Assembly (NCBI RefSeq): GCF_000224145.3 | Contig: NC_020168.2 | Span: 4,189,480-4,253,479, forward strand | Length of the DNA: 64,000 nucleotides | Origin: Ciona intestinalis | Lineage: Eukaryota > Chordata > Ascidiacea > Phlebobranchia > Cionidae | Direction of reading: 5' to 3' | Shown here: one piece after another, positions 9,115-20,490 of the stretch | How positions within the stretch are numbered: position 1 is the stretch's first letter | How the letters are laid out: the number at the start of each line of letters is the position of its first letter | Position numbers and translations under genes: made by a program | Notes under the pieces: generated by a model | Database searches by the model: none | The model's input: only the letters and a program-made list of their open reading frames with translations | Told to the model about the DNA's origin: nothing

Positions 9115-12100
9115 TTATGCGGTTGTTTCAGGTGTCTGTGAAACCTCTTCCATGTTGTCTTTCTCATCCATTTGTTGTTGGATTAATAAAATAGTACCGT
9201 CGGGTTTCTTGATCAAAATTTCACCATTTTCCTGGGAATAAAAAATATAAATATTTAAGGATTTAATAAAAAGAATAAATACAATGTATGAAGGATATAA
9301 TAAAAATAAATAATCTTTAAGATATTTGCGATACCCAAATCAGGTAACCATAACTTTTAATACATTTAGCACCACGTTTTTGAAATAGGCCTCAGCCTCA
9401 TCATAAACATGAATATTAATGCCTAATATTAAGCTACTAAGTAACATTATTGCCTCTCATCTAGCTACCAAGTATATATGAAAATGTACCCACCCTAATA
9501 AATACAAGGTCCCCAGGTTGTTGTATTTGTTGTAATAAAGTTCCTTCAGGTCCAGTTAGTTGAATCATATGCTGTTCAGCCTGTTAGAATGGATAACATG
9601 TAAGTGGGAATATGTTTAATAGAATTTGACAGGTATTATGAAAAAAAGGGATTTTTAAAGGAGGGGACAATAATGTGTGTTGTATTGAAACTATAGTTAT
9701 ATAGAAAAGGATTAAATACATAACATTTGCTTTTCCATAAACCTCATATTTAAAATAATAACAACTGGACACAAAAGCACTGACACAGTCTCACCAAAAA
9801 TTACAAAACTGGTAAAAACAGTTACAAGATCCAACTAGAGTCTCCACAATGTAAAACTTACATTAACAGCAATAGCTTCAACATTAATTTCTTGAGATTC
9901 AAGATTTTTATTTGAAGTAAGAACATCACTGCCCGACATTGCACTGCTTGCTGTTGCCCAAGCTATCAAAAAGTAGATTTTTTGAATCAAGTAATATTAA
10001 ATTCCAGGAAACAACAAAATAATGTATAGCTAAAACAAACAAAATGCTTTTTAAATTTGTCTTTAAAAAGTGTTCTTTTTATGTAGGGTATATATATTTA
10101 AAAAAAAGTTTTGTAATACTAGGATTTTTAAGAAAACTTACTTTCAGATTTGTTGTTTTCCTGCGTTGGTTGGATTTGAAGAACAACATTCTCCATATTT
10201 AAGTTCATGTTGGTGTCTGTTTTTGTTGATTCCTAGTTTACATACACAGGTCAAAGTTCCGTATAGTTCAGTATAAAAAAATTATTTTGAATTAAAGAGA
10301 TTTGGTCGAATTGCCAAAAACTTGACACACATTAGATATGTATTTTACTACAGGGTTGTATAACCTTTTTTTAAGTATTTTGGCGACATAATAAAATTTA
10401 ATTTATATAACAGCTACTTTTAACATACACCTTCTAGCATACTAAAACACATACACCCCCAGAGTACACTACCTGTTCTTTAGGTGCGGAATTCACAACA
10501 CAATCAGTTGAAATATTAACAATGGCGGATGACTGGGTAATCTCACTGGTAACCCCACCATTCTGATGTTGTTTGAAATGCTGGTTTAACCCATATCGAT
10601 CGTGAGTTGAGAAATGGCACAACCCACAAACAAACTGTTCACCTGTGTGTTTTCGACGAATATGGTTTTCGAGGCAATGTTTCTGGATACATCTGTTGGA
10701 AATTGATATGGTTACAAAATAATACACTCTCTTTTTTACGCGAGTCGTTCCCATTTACTATTGTAGTCAATGGAACCCAGGGCGTTCTATGTAGTTTTTT
10801 TTTGTTTTTTGACTTTATAGGGAAAAATAACTATTATATATATTTCTAACAAACCTATTTTTAAACGTTTTTAATTAAATTTATTAAATCATTAAATTTT
10901 CTAAACAAGCGCTAAACTGTAAGCGTTAGCCTACCAAATAACTAAACTGGCCTAAAAAACTGGAATAGTTAGTGTAGTTTTTAAAAATAAACAGCTAAAA
11001 CCATTGTGCGCTCTCATGTTTTACAACGGAGACCAACCGAAATGGAGACAGAGTTAGCTCTCATGTGAATAGACAATAGAATGTATTTTATTTCTGTAGT
11101 TATGACCCAATTGAATGAAAGTAACTTACCTTATCCCCGCATGGTAGGAAAATGTCAGTCGTTATAACACAGGTGTTTCATTCACCTTGTGCCAGCTTAA
11201 GAGTTACCATATATGTTACTTTGTAGGTGAATTAACTTATGTGACCATAATGTTTTTGTAAACTACTGAAGTAGGTGAAGCAACTAAATCAAATGACTAA
11301 AGGCATTTATACACAGCCTTTAATGTTAAACAATTCCAGTTAATTTAAAGATAACTTACTTATAACCACAATAGGAACATTTATAAGGCTTCTCATTTGA
11401 GTGTCTTCGTTTATGTCGTCTTAATGAAGATTTATCAGGAGTTGCATAATTACATATGTCGCACTTGAAGGGTTTTTCTCCTGTTGTAATTTGGGAAATT
11501 TTCACAGATAAAAGTATGTAGAACTTAACGGGTAATTCATTATTTATGAAATATGCAATATTCCATTTATTTTTACATTTCTTAGTATATGAGACATTTA
11601 TTAGTATTTTTCGAAAAATATTCGCCATCATAGATAATATAAGTTTAAAAATTATTTTATGCTTTTGCATTTAAACAGACGAATAAAATGTATATATTCA
11701 TAAAAAAATACTTTTCCTACCTGTGTGTAATCTCTTGTGCATTATTAGCGACTCCTTGAGTCTTGTAGAATGACCACACAAGTCACAAACAAAAGGTTTC
11801 ACGTCAAGATGAATTTCAAAATGTTTTTCAAGATTTCTTTTATTGCTTAACTGCTTCGAACAAACACTAAAAAATAAAAACATGGAATTAACATAAAATA
11901 TCATGCTTTTTATTTTTTAATAAAATCCTGAGTGACAATGTTAAAATACACCGAAACACGAGCCATCTATTTGATAGATGTGGTTGAAACAAACTTTAGC
12001 TCTGCCTGTTTGTAAAAAAACTAACACTGTAAACAACATGTTAAACCTAGTTTAAATTAAATATAAAAAAAATAGTATGAACTAAAAAACAAAAATATGT

Positions 12101-15100
12101 GTGTTAAAACATTGTAAACCCTTTTACATGTCATGCATGTACTGTAGGAGCTAGGGTTTAGCTCGCAACCAGATAGAGCCGAAGAGATACACAGAGAGAG
12201 ATTAAAAAACAGTTATGTTCAGTCGCTTATTCAAATAGAACATTGTTAATAGCTGAACACATAATAACTAAATCTTAAACAGATACACTAAAATGGCGAT
12301 GCTAACAGAACCATGCAAAAGTCAGACGGTGGCACTAGACAGTCAGTAAAATAGTAATTGTTGGAGTTAACATGTACCCTACACTACCTCAAATAAAATA
12401 ACGAAACCACCAACCCACCTACAAACAAATTTCTCCTCATTCTTCGTTGGATTCATTTTCCCCGATTCATCGACCCCAGGACAAGTTCGTTCATGCGCGA
12501 CCATGTTTCGCCGATGCTTAAAACTTCGCTTACATCTAATACAAGATTTCTATGTTTAAATTTGCCAGCTTTTTATCAGTTTCGGACTATATAACATTAA
12601 TATCACGAATTATTTGGTAATCAAATTTAGATTCGGTATGACGCAGGTCTACTATAGTTACAAAGTTGTACGAATGTTAGGAAACCAACACTTTTCTATT
12701 TTAAATTGGTGAGGACCTACAACTAGCATGTAATGGGAACTGAGATTAGGCCAGAGTTGGTCCATTACTCCAATAATAATGAACCTACTGCATGCACCCA
12801 TGTTATTTAAAACTATCTTAATTCAACAAAGTAACATAAACAATCATATTTATGCGCGCCACTTACTTGGGACATGTCCAATTCTTAGTTTTGCTATGAA
12901 CGAACTCATGAGCTATTAAGTCACTTTTGCTTATACATGAGAAAGAACACACTGGACATTTGTGTGGCTTCTCTATACCATGACTGAAAAGATGGTGGTA
13001 CATCTGAATAGTAAGTATGGCAGTTAACACAACATATAGTAGGGTGGGGGAAGACGGGACACCTGTTCATACTATTTTCTTGTCCCATTTGGTATTAAAC
13101 GAAGAACATCTTTTTATAAATACAGGCTATGACTATACAAGCTTTCCTAGTAAACTAAGTATAGGGTTTGTAAGTGTGGGCATTGCGCTCTAAAGCATTT
13201 CAGAAGCGCTTTGCTGAGTACTGTGGTAAAATAACACAAATTGAAGATACCGTTAGGGTATCAAAATAAATAATAAAACAAACTTTTTGCTAAAATGGTA
13301 TGATTTGCAGTATAATTGGGTGGGGGAAGATGAGACACCAATTCATTCTAATTTCATGTCCCATTAGGTAGAAACAAAAAACATTAAAAAAATTAGAAAT
13401 CCGTATTCTCACGACTCCCATAGACGGTTGTTAATTGTTTAAGAAACGATCAGGATGCTTAGATATTATGTGCTAAATGTCTCCTACCTTACCCCACAGT
13501 ATTATGTTTTTTTCATGTCCATTAAAACAAGAGATCACAGGGAAAAGGTATTCCAGGTATTTTAGAATATTCTTTTTCGCTTACCTTAACCCAATGCTTG
13601 TGTGTTTCACCACAGTGGAAACATTTGTAAACTTTATCCAACACTGTGTGGCATTTAACATGGATATCCAGCATGTCTTTTTGTTGGAACTTCAAGCTAC
13701 ACCTAAGGAATAAAAAAATTAAAATTTTAATTTTTAAAAAGAACTTAATTTTTTATTTTTTTTCCCAAAAAATTTTTTAATTTAAAAAAAAAAATTAATA
13801 TTTAATTTCTTTGAAAAAATCAAATTTTGAAATTAAAAAAACAACTTTTTTTACTATTTAGATTGCATTCGTTAGTTATAATTTTTCAGAAAGAAAAGTG
13901 TTTTATTGCATAGGATAGATTAGGAAAGAGGCCGGTACCCTTATAGAAATAGGCTCACCTGTCGCATTTAAATTGCTTATTATTGGTAGAATTATTCACT
14001 AGAGAACCTTCACCTTTGTATGAGGATTGCTGAAGAAAATAACAAGTGAATGTAATATATATATATATTATTATGCAATAAATATTTGACGAAACAGAAT
14101 GAAAATAATTCTAATTTAAATGACTTCAGAATAAAAATATTTTATTTTTGAAAAAATTAAAAAAAAATATTCTTAAAAAAGTATTTTATTTAAAAAAATA
14201 TATATATTTTAATCTTACATAAAAATTATATTTAATAATATTGAAAGAGTATTACATAACATAAAAATCTAACTTTTTGCTTTCTCGTTGCTCTTGGTTT
14301 CCTCCAAGTGGTGGTTTGAGTAACAATTTCTCGACGAAGAAGTTGGCCTTCTAAATTAGTGATTTCGGCCGCAACTTCGAACTGAAGGTCTAACGGAGGT
14401 TCGTTTGTTGTCACCCCACCTAGTGGGAGAAATTACGTTATTTTTTGTTAAAAAATATTTTTACTGTTTTGTTCAAAGAATTGGTTAAAATGATTAAAAA
14501 TAAGAACATTAATTTTTAGGGGTGAAATTGAAATAAATATGTTTAAATATTTTAGAAAAATATATATCAACATGAGAATATGAAGATACTATGCTTTAAT
14601 TGTGCGTTTAAAGATGGCTGTGAAAAAAATGCCAACACAAGTTTTGTAACATATTATTCAGCAATCTCCAATTGAAGGGTTACATCATAATTCAGTGATT
14701 AGGTTTTTGCATCATTCATAAATCATAACCAAACAATACCAAGTTCAATGTTCAAATGTACAGTAGAAATAAATGTATGTCTGTTTTGAGTTATTGAACT
14801 GTTAAACATGCATTAACTACTCCAACCTAATGGTCGCCAATAGGTTGTCGAATTTTGGGTGTTGGGAAAATGCGCGAACTCTTGCCTAAATTACAGCTTT
14901 AAAGCGTGCAACACTAAATAACCTCACGTGTCCTCACCCACATAGAATAAAGCTTTTATAAAATTCATACATGGTAAAAAATAACAGTACCACCACAGCC
15001 ACCTGTATAAGATGCATCATATACATTCATATCTTCTTTATTAGGAAGCAACGTGACCATAAACTCTCCATTTTCATATCCAGCCATTCCTGCATCTTGG

Positions 15101-17796
15101 AAATAATCGTCATCCTCCACGACCATATCTTCACCTTCCGCTCCTTCAGTCACGATTATCTGTGTAGATATGAAAGTTCCGGTTGTTTATTATGGAAAAA
15201 AAGTACCTTTATATCCAAGTGGTGTAGCGAGAATAAAAAATACAAAATGGCAGAGTCAAAACAAATTTAGAGAAATTTAAGAAGAAATTTTTTTATTTAA
15301 AAATAAAAAAAGGCACAGCTAAAATAAAGGAGAAAATATTATTTTGTTTTTTTTTAACTTTTTTTTTGTGATTCATGAAATCTTTTGACTACAATAGTGC
15401 TTTTATCTGCTGGCACTGTTTTCAAAGTAGCCTGCCTCTAGTTAAGAGGATACAACATATACAGGTTGACACTGCTATCAAGCCTATCAGGGTGGGCAGT
15501 TGTTTTCTTAGGCAAGATACTTAATGGCAATGGCAATTACAACAACCAAATGTTGTTCCTTAAATTCTATGGTCACTTATGGATTGAGTAAATTGTCAAC
15601 TACATAAACAGCAACAAAGGCTATTGGATATTTATCCAGGTGTTGGGGTAATGGGACAATCCTGTCCTATATCTTAAGACCCATAACATGCCACACCGCA
15701 GGACCTCACCCACACAGAATAGAATTGGAAATTTGTGCTTAGGCTTCGTGCTCAATGTAAATAAATAACAACTCAGATCTATTAGCGACTGATGACTTGT
15801 AGCAATTATCCTTAAGTAGTTGTTGCACCTTAATTACCTTAACAAAGGAACACTACATGTCCGACACTGCAAAAACCCTTTTAACCAAGTCAGCACTACT
15901 GTTTTAAGGCCAAGATTCATTGGGCTACTCAAACAATATGTAAACCACAACACTCACAACTTGTTTTTCGGTCGGGGTCGCAACATTAGTTTCATCATCA
16001 GTGATAATTGCTGTGACAACTTGGGTGGGGTCAATGACCTCACTTGACCCCGCGGCGTCTGTCTGGGTATGCTGGGGATTCCCCCCACCCACAACGAAGC
16101 TACGGATCATTTCTTCCGATAAATCTGATGAGGTCACTGTAAAGAGTAATGAACATTGTGATGTCATAAAATAAATAAATGAATATGAACATTGTGATGT
16201 CAAAATATAACTTATAAGCAAACAATACAGAGTCATTAAGGTTAAAAGCTATAACAGTGACAAAGGTAGAGGCTAATTTCATGGTCTTGTTATGACCTTT
16301 GAGCTAGTATATAAACGGTGGTTAAAAATATCAAACACCATGCACACACTTCACTTCGAAGAGGTGTTAATGTTTTATATCCTTAAAAATCGTGATTTAA
16401 AAAAATAAAATAAATATATATATATATATATATATAATTTAATATACATTATATATATTAATATATAATTACATATAATTTATAAAAAAATCGACATTAA
16501 AAAAAATTGAAAACAAAAAAAACAAAAACATTCAATTTTCAAAGAATAATGTATAAAGAATTGTCATAATAAAACAATTTCTCAAACCTTGTGTAACAGC
16601 GTTGCTTGTTCCATTGTCTTCGTTCTCGTTGTTAATTATGGATAATATTTGTGAATTATCACTAGGTGGGGTGGTAGAGGTGTAATATGAAAGTGGGTAA
16701 CCAAGGCTTGATGTGAAGTTGGATGAAGTACCAGCAGTTATTTCACTGTCTTTGAACAAATTTGAAGAATCACCAATTTCCTATAAAAAGGCAAAATAAT
16801 TTGAACAGTCAAGGTACCCATATAAAGTTTGTGCTGTTTAAAGCATAGACATTTTTTTCTATGCAGAACTTTAATAAAATTATTTGCTGGTTGTCACATT
16901 TTTAGCTTTTATTTGGGAAACAGACTGATCACTTCAATATCGCTATTGGAACAGTGTTTATTTTAAGACATGTTTGTGAAATATAGGTGGTAGGTACTCT
17001 GATTTTTTTCAAAGTGTTTATGCATAAATTGCATACCCATGTTAGGCTCCAATGGTCACATTTATTTACTCACCGAATCTTTAAATGGGTCACTGACGAT
17101 ATAACGTTGTGTGCAACCATCACTACCCTCTGTTGTTAGTAGATACATGGGAAGGCTGGAAGACACACTGGATGGTGGCTCCTCTGTTAAGTCATCATTA
17201 GCTACAGAATCTATCAGTGTGAAAATAACAGTTTGTAGTTGTGTGTATGGGAGTTACAAATGTAGAAAAATGCCTGCGTGTCATTATTATGAAATGATCT
17301 GCTTAATTTTGTATAGGTTATGTAGCAATTTAAAAGCCTATTTTAAAATATTATTAGGGCATAAACTTCTTCTTGAGATACTACAATCTACAAATCTAAA
17401 ACATCCTTATATCCTGATAAACTGAACATAAACGCCCCTATAAAAAAATTGCCTGAAAACCATATTCAGACATATAAAAATCCTAGGACTAACTAATTAA
17501 AAAATAATATGTATCCCAAACGGAGGTCCGACATTAGATATAGCGGCACCGGTTGCATGAAAGACTTAAATGGGCTTTCCGGGGACTGGGGTAATGGGCC
17601 AAATCTGGCCTAATTCCCAATTCTTTGACCTCACCCATAAAGAATTAAAAATAAAACCAAAAAAAAAATTACTAATAGTACTTTGTGAGAATTCATCCAT
17701 TTTTTTCTTATCATTTTGTCCATGTATCATAATGTGTGGATCTTGTAATACAGGATCTGACATTACCTCAGTTTTACTACTCTTCACAAACTCCAT
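9115..17796 (-). CDS. Nine-finger C2H2 zinc-finger protein, family unassigned
   Basis: Seventeen exons (17796-17682, 17210-17074, 16780-16588, 16136-15958, 15159-15003, 14419-14274, 14029-13959, 13702-13585, 13003-12867, 12535-12419, 11866-11721, 11480-11360, 10692-10473, 10232-10142, 9962-9862, 9580-9494, 9231-9115) join in consistent phases to 750 residues. An acidic, Ser/Thr-rich N-terminus of about 325 residues comes before nine fingers (about 328-587): CDRC, CFHC, CPVC, CPKC (closing ERTC, so C2HC), CSVC, CDLC, CDIC, CSYC and CGLC. Several introns cut between or just after the paired cysteines. HTGEKP and HSNEKP linkers join the later fingers. The C-terminus is Gln-rich with two similar short blocks ([12 protein letters not shown] and [12 protein letters not shown]). 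It is probably a nuclear DNA-binding regulator. The linker style recalls ZFP64/ZNF335-type proteins, but I cannot assign it. The exon 1 (AAA|GTACTA) and exon 6 (AAA|GTTAGA) donors are the weakest joins. Confidence 0.85.
11135..11240. repeat. Interspersed repeat family A, copy 1
   Basis: About 105 bp with the shared landmarks GTCAGTCGTTATAACACAGG, GTGCCAGCTTA and GAGTTACCATATATGTTACT. Seven copies occur in the window, in both orientations. No coding capacity; SINE-like or MITE-like, class unresolved. Confidence 0.7.
13034..13115. mobile_element. MITE, left-half remnant (copy 5)
   Basis: Begins TATAGTAGGGTGGGGG and keeps the left half up to TTGGTATTAAACGAAGAACA, then loses similarity. It lies between exons 8 and 9 of the zinc-finger gene. 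Confidence 0.75.
13311..13506. mobile_element. MITE copy 6, full length
   Basis: A 196-bp copy from TATAATTGGGTGGGGG to CCCCACAGTATTAT, with the usual internal landmarks (CTCACGACTCCCATAGAC, TTAATTGTTTAA). Intronic in the zinc-finger gene. Confidence 0.8.
14820..14955. repeat. Interspersed repeat family D
   Basis: Shares CCTCACCCACA-AGAATA at its end with 15640-15730 and 17560-17650. The latter two also share TTGGGGTAATGGGACAATC-like and GGGGTAATGGGCCAAATC-like segments. Short, non-coding, in introns of the zinc-finger gene. Weaker relatives at 12700-12775 and 53280-53345 keep the 'taggccaga-ttgg-ca-attactcca' phrase. Confidence 0.5.
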
Positions 17797-18160
17797 AGAA
17801 GAGTTATGATATTTCTAACAAATAACAATACCTGGAAAGTGCAAGACACAAAACTAATTAGTGAGAATTAAGCGCTTATTTTGAGCACTTTAGTAAGAGT
17901 ATGGTTGGTTTGGATTTTCGAATTAAAAAAAAAATTGTAAAAATGAACTGCCATAAGAGAAGGTAAAAAAATATAGGGAATATTTTTTTGGTAAAATCCT
18001 ATAACTTTCTAAAACATTTAGTGATAGAAAAAATGGTATTTAGAGAACAATAAATTCGCAAAATATCCAAAACTTAGTTTTCATTGAAAATTGTTTAAAC
18101 AGCAATTGTTTAACCCATTAATAGCAGTTTTGCATATAGTTGAAGAGTGGTCAACAAAAT

Positions 18161-18194
<34 letters not shown>

Positions 18195-19020
18195 GGGTTT
18201 ACATATTTATCTGCTTAGCATTTAATAAAAACACAAAAAAATCCACTTATGAAGAATTACACCAGATATACCCTATGACAATTGAGCATGGAATGTGAAA
18301 TAATTAATGTCAAAAACAAAGAATTATATTTGATATAACAATTATAGGGCATGGCTAAGACACAGTGTAAAAAATCTAACAGAATAAAAGGCGCTTTTCG
18401 TTTGTACCACTGTGTCAATATGATCAATTGTTTACAGTTGTATCCACTCGCCTTTTAATGGTGTACTTGTACTGTAACATAATCTACATGCCTACAGAAC
18501 ATCAAAGTGTTACTAATAGTCTAATAATACAATATTTATATGCACTTATTGTTTTCTATAAAAAGTTACAACAAACAGCTCGATTGAGAATTGAAGAATT
18601 TTATATTTTAATAAAACATAAGGAATAAGTTATAAGTGCGTCCCTATCTGTTGACATTAAAGTTTAACTCCTAATTTATCTGCCAAACAAAAAAAAAAAC
18701 ATTTTATTCTGATGGTGAGCAGTATATTGGAAAGAATCATATCATATAGCTTTTATATTGAGTGTGGTTAACACAACAAAAATAGTACATAGTTTACATG
18801 TTTCTCTGCTAATTTACTTCTTTTAAAGTTTGAAAATTTGATCTTCACTATCGTATTCAAAGAAACAAATATAAAGCTATGTTGTAAGGTAGCTAGCTTA
18901 CAGTTTCCACTATTACAGAAAATAATATACAGTGCATACAACTAATGCTGGTTTAGGTTCACCAGTCTTCTAACAATGTTCATAGTCTACTTCAAAAAGG
19001 CCAATACAGAAATCCACCAT
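17797..19020. other. Intergenic: upstream of the zinc-finger gene and 3' of NUDT9
   Basis: About 1.2 kb of AT-rich DNA with an (AT)n run at about 18169-18195. A minus-strand AATAAA at 18703-18708 could serve NUDT9. An acceptor-like TTTGTTAG ends close upstream of the zinc-finger ATG, so a 5' UTR intron or spliced-leader addition is possible. No gene seen. Confidence 0.5.
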
Positions 19021-19923
19021 TCACCAATGTGCTGAATGGATTTCAGAGGTTTTCTTTATTAGTTCCTCATGTGACGCATACAGAGTTAGTTCCCTGCCCA
19101 CGTCTATCCATGCCACAGCCCCTGCATCATCACCTGCACTTAGCGGTAATCGACCCACACTTTCACCATTGTCGTCGTGAAAATTCACAGCTACGGTCTC
19201 CATCCAAGCATTGTCTGTGTTCCTAGGGTCATCTACATACCCCTTGTATACCACAGTCCCATGCTTGAATAGTTTTTTTATTTGGTCATAAATTTTCCGT
19301 TTTTCTTCAGCATTCGCGTCTAAACTGTTTAATGTTTCTTCACTGAACTCCCTTTTTAAAGTAACTGAAACTTTCTCATCTGCGTCCACCATTCCCCCAG
19401 GAATTGCCCATTGTTTGTTATCCTTTCTTTGGATGGCAACAAACTGAAGAATTGGCTTCTGAGTCTTTTTATGCTGAATCAGCCTTTTTTGACCGTCCCT
19501 TTTCCAGCGGGTCACAATTGGATCAGCAGCATGATTTGGACCCCACTTTCCAAGTAGCCCCCGACAGACTACCCCAGTCCGCCCCATAGGATTAATGGGT
19601 AAATTCCCAGAGACTTTATACACCCCAGTGTAACTTTTCCGATTTACTTTTCCATCTATTTCATTATATTTAAGAGTTTTCGAAGTTTTTGTGACGTCCA
19701 CATCAGCCCATGGCGGGTTTCTTTCCACGCTTGGGGCTGTGTAGCTCACTGGAGAATATTCTTTAAATTCAACCTTCCAATCCACTTTATCATCTGACAC
19801 GCAAAACCTCTTACATGCCGATAAAGGATATTCTGCTGTGCGGGCTTTTACATGAAGTTTAGAAGCAGAATTTAAAGTCATCTTAGCATAGTTTTTTAAA
19901 CAAATTCGAATACTATAAATCAT
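19021..19923 (-). CDS. NUDT9: ADP-ribose pyrophosphatase (NUDT9), uninterrupted coding exon
   Basis: A single 300-residue frame aligns along its length with human NUDT9: TGVVCRGLLGKWGPNHAADP (about 116-135), PITRWKRD-like, ILQFVAIQRKD, QWAIPGGMVD, the Nudix box, VVYKGYVDDPRNTDNAWMET, AGDDAGAVAWIDV and LYASHEEL. The Nudix box (about 177-199) keeps G-x5-E-x7-REF-x-EE, so the metal-binding catalytic glutamates are present, unlike the degenerate TRPM2 domain. The enzyme hydrolyses ADP-ribose to AMP and ribose 5-phosphate, using Mg2+. The basic first 25 residues could be a mitochondrial presequence. Vertebrate NUDT9 has several introns; none is seen here. It diverges from MMS19, with 567 bp between start codons. 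Confidence 0.96.
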   Translation of the reverse strand: MIYSIRICLKNYAKMTLNSASKLHVKARTAEYPLSACKRFCVSDDKVDWKVEFKEYSPVSYTAPSVERNPPWADVDVTKTSKTLKYNEIDGKVNRKSYTGVYKVSGNLPINPMGRTGVVCRGLLGKWGPNHAADPIVTRWKRDGQKRLIQHKKTQKPILQFVAIQRKDNKQWAIPGGMVDADEKVSVTLKREFSEETLNSLDANAEEKRKIYDQIKKLFKHGTVVYKGYVDDPRNTDNAWMETVAVNFHDDNGESVGRLPLSAGDDAGAVAWIDVGRELTLYASHEELIKKTSEIHSAHW

Positions 19924-20490
19924 CTATTTTAACGTATTTTATTTAATGTCTGAAAATGGAAAATGTACGTATGAAATTTGGACAACCAAAGTAAAGCTTA
20001 TGTGCATTACAGAATATATTGTGGGTTGGCTATACACAGGTCACGGTCGTCACACGGGTAATTTAGATTAGTAAAATATCAACAATTATCTAACCTGCAA
20101 AATCAATGTGCAGAACAGCTTTCAATGGCTGAACGAAAAATGAACGTAACCTCGGATTTGAACGCTGCCAGAAATTAATAGTGGGGAATCAAAAACAATA
20201 AAGTTTAAGATTTCTATAAAAAAAAACAGTGTTGACCACATCTCCAGGTAAAAATAAACCTAAATCGATTTACATCACGAAAATACATCCGTTAGGAATT
20301 GTTGTGTTGATCAAATCACAAATTCTTCCTAACCAACTAAAACATTACACAATCCTCTTAAAACAACAGCATAACCAGAGTATACGGACTCTGAGCATAA
20401 CCATTCGCACATTGCGTCACGCTTCATTTCATTCTGTATTGCGATTTTGCACGCTGTACATTAAATAAATAACATCGTCAAGAAATTAAA
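19924..20490. promoter_or_regulatory. Divergent NUDT9/MMS19 intergenic region
   Basis: Holds the 5' flanks of both genes. No TATA box or classic motif stands out. The small open frames across it are not conserved proteins. Confidence 0.45.

Noticed and set aside
20229-20468. Plus-strand 79-codon frame upstream of MMS19
   Set aside because: No conserved content; it lies in the divergent promoter region, and MMS19 translation starts at 20491.
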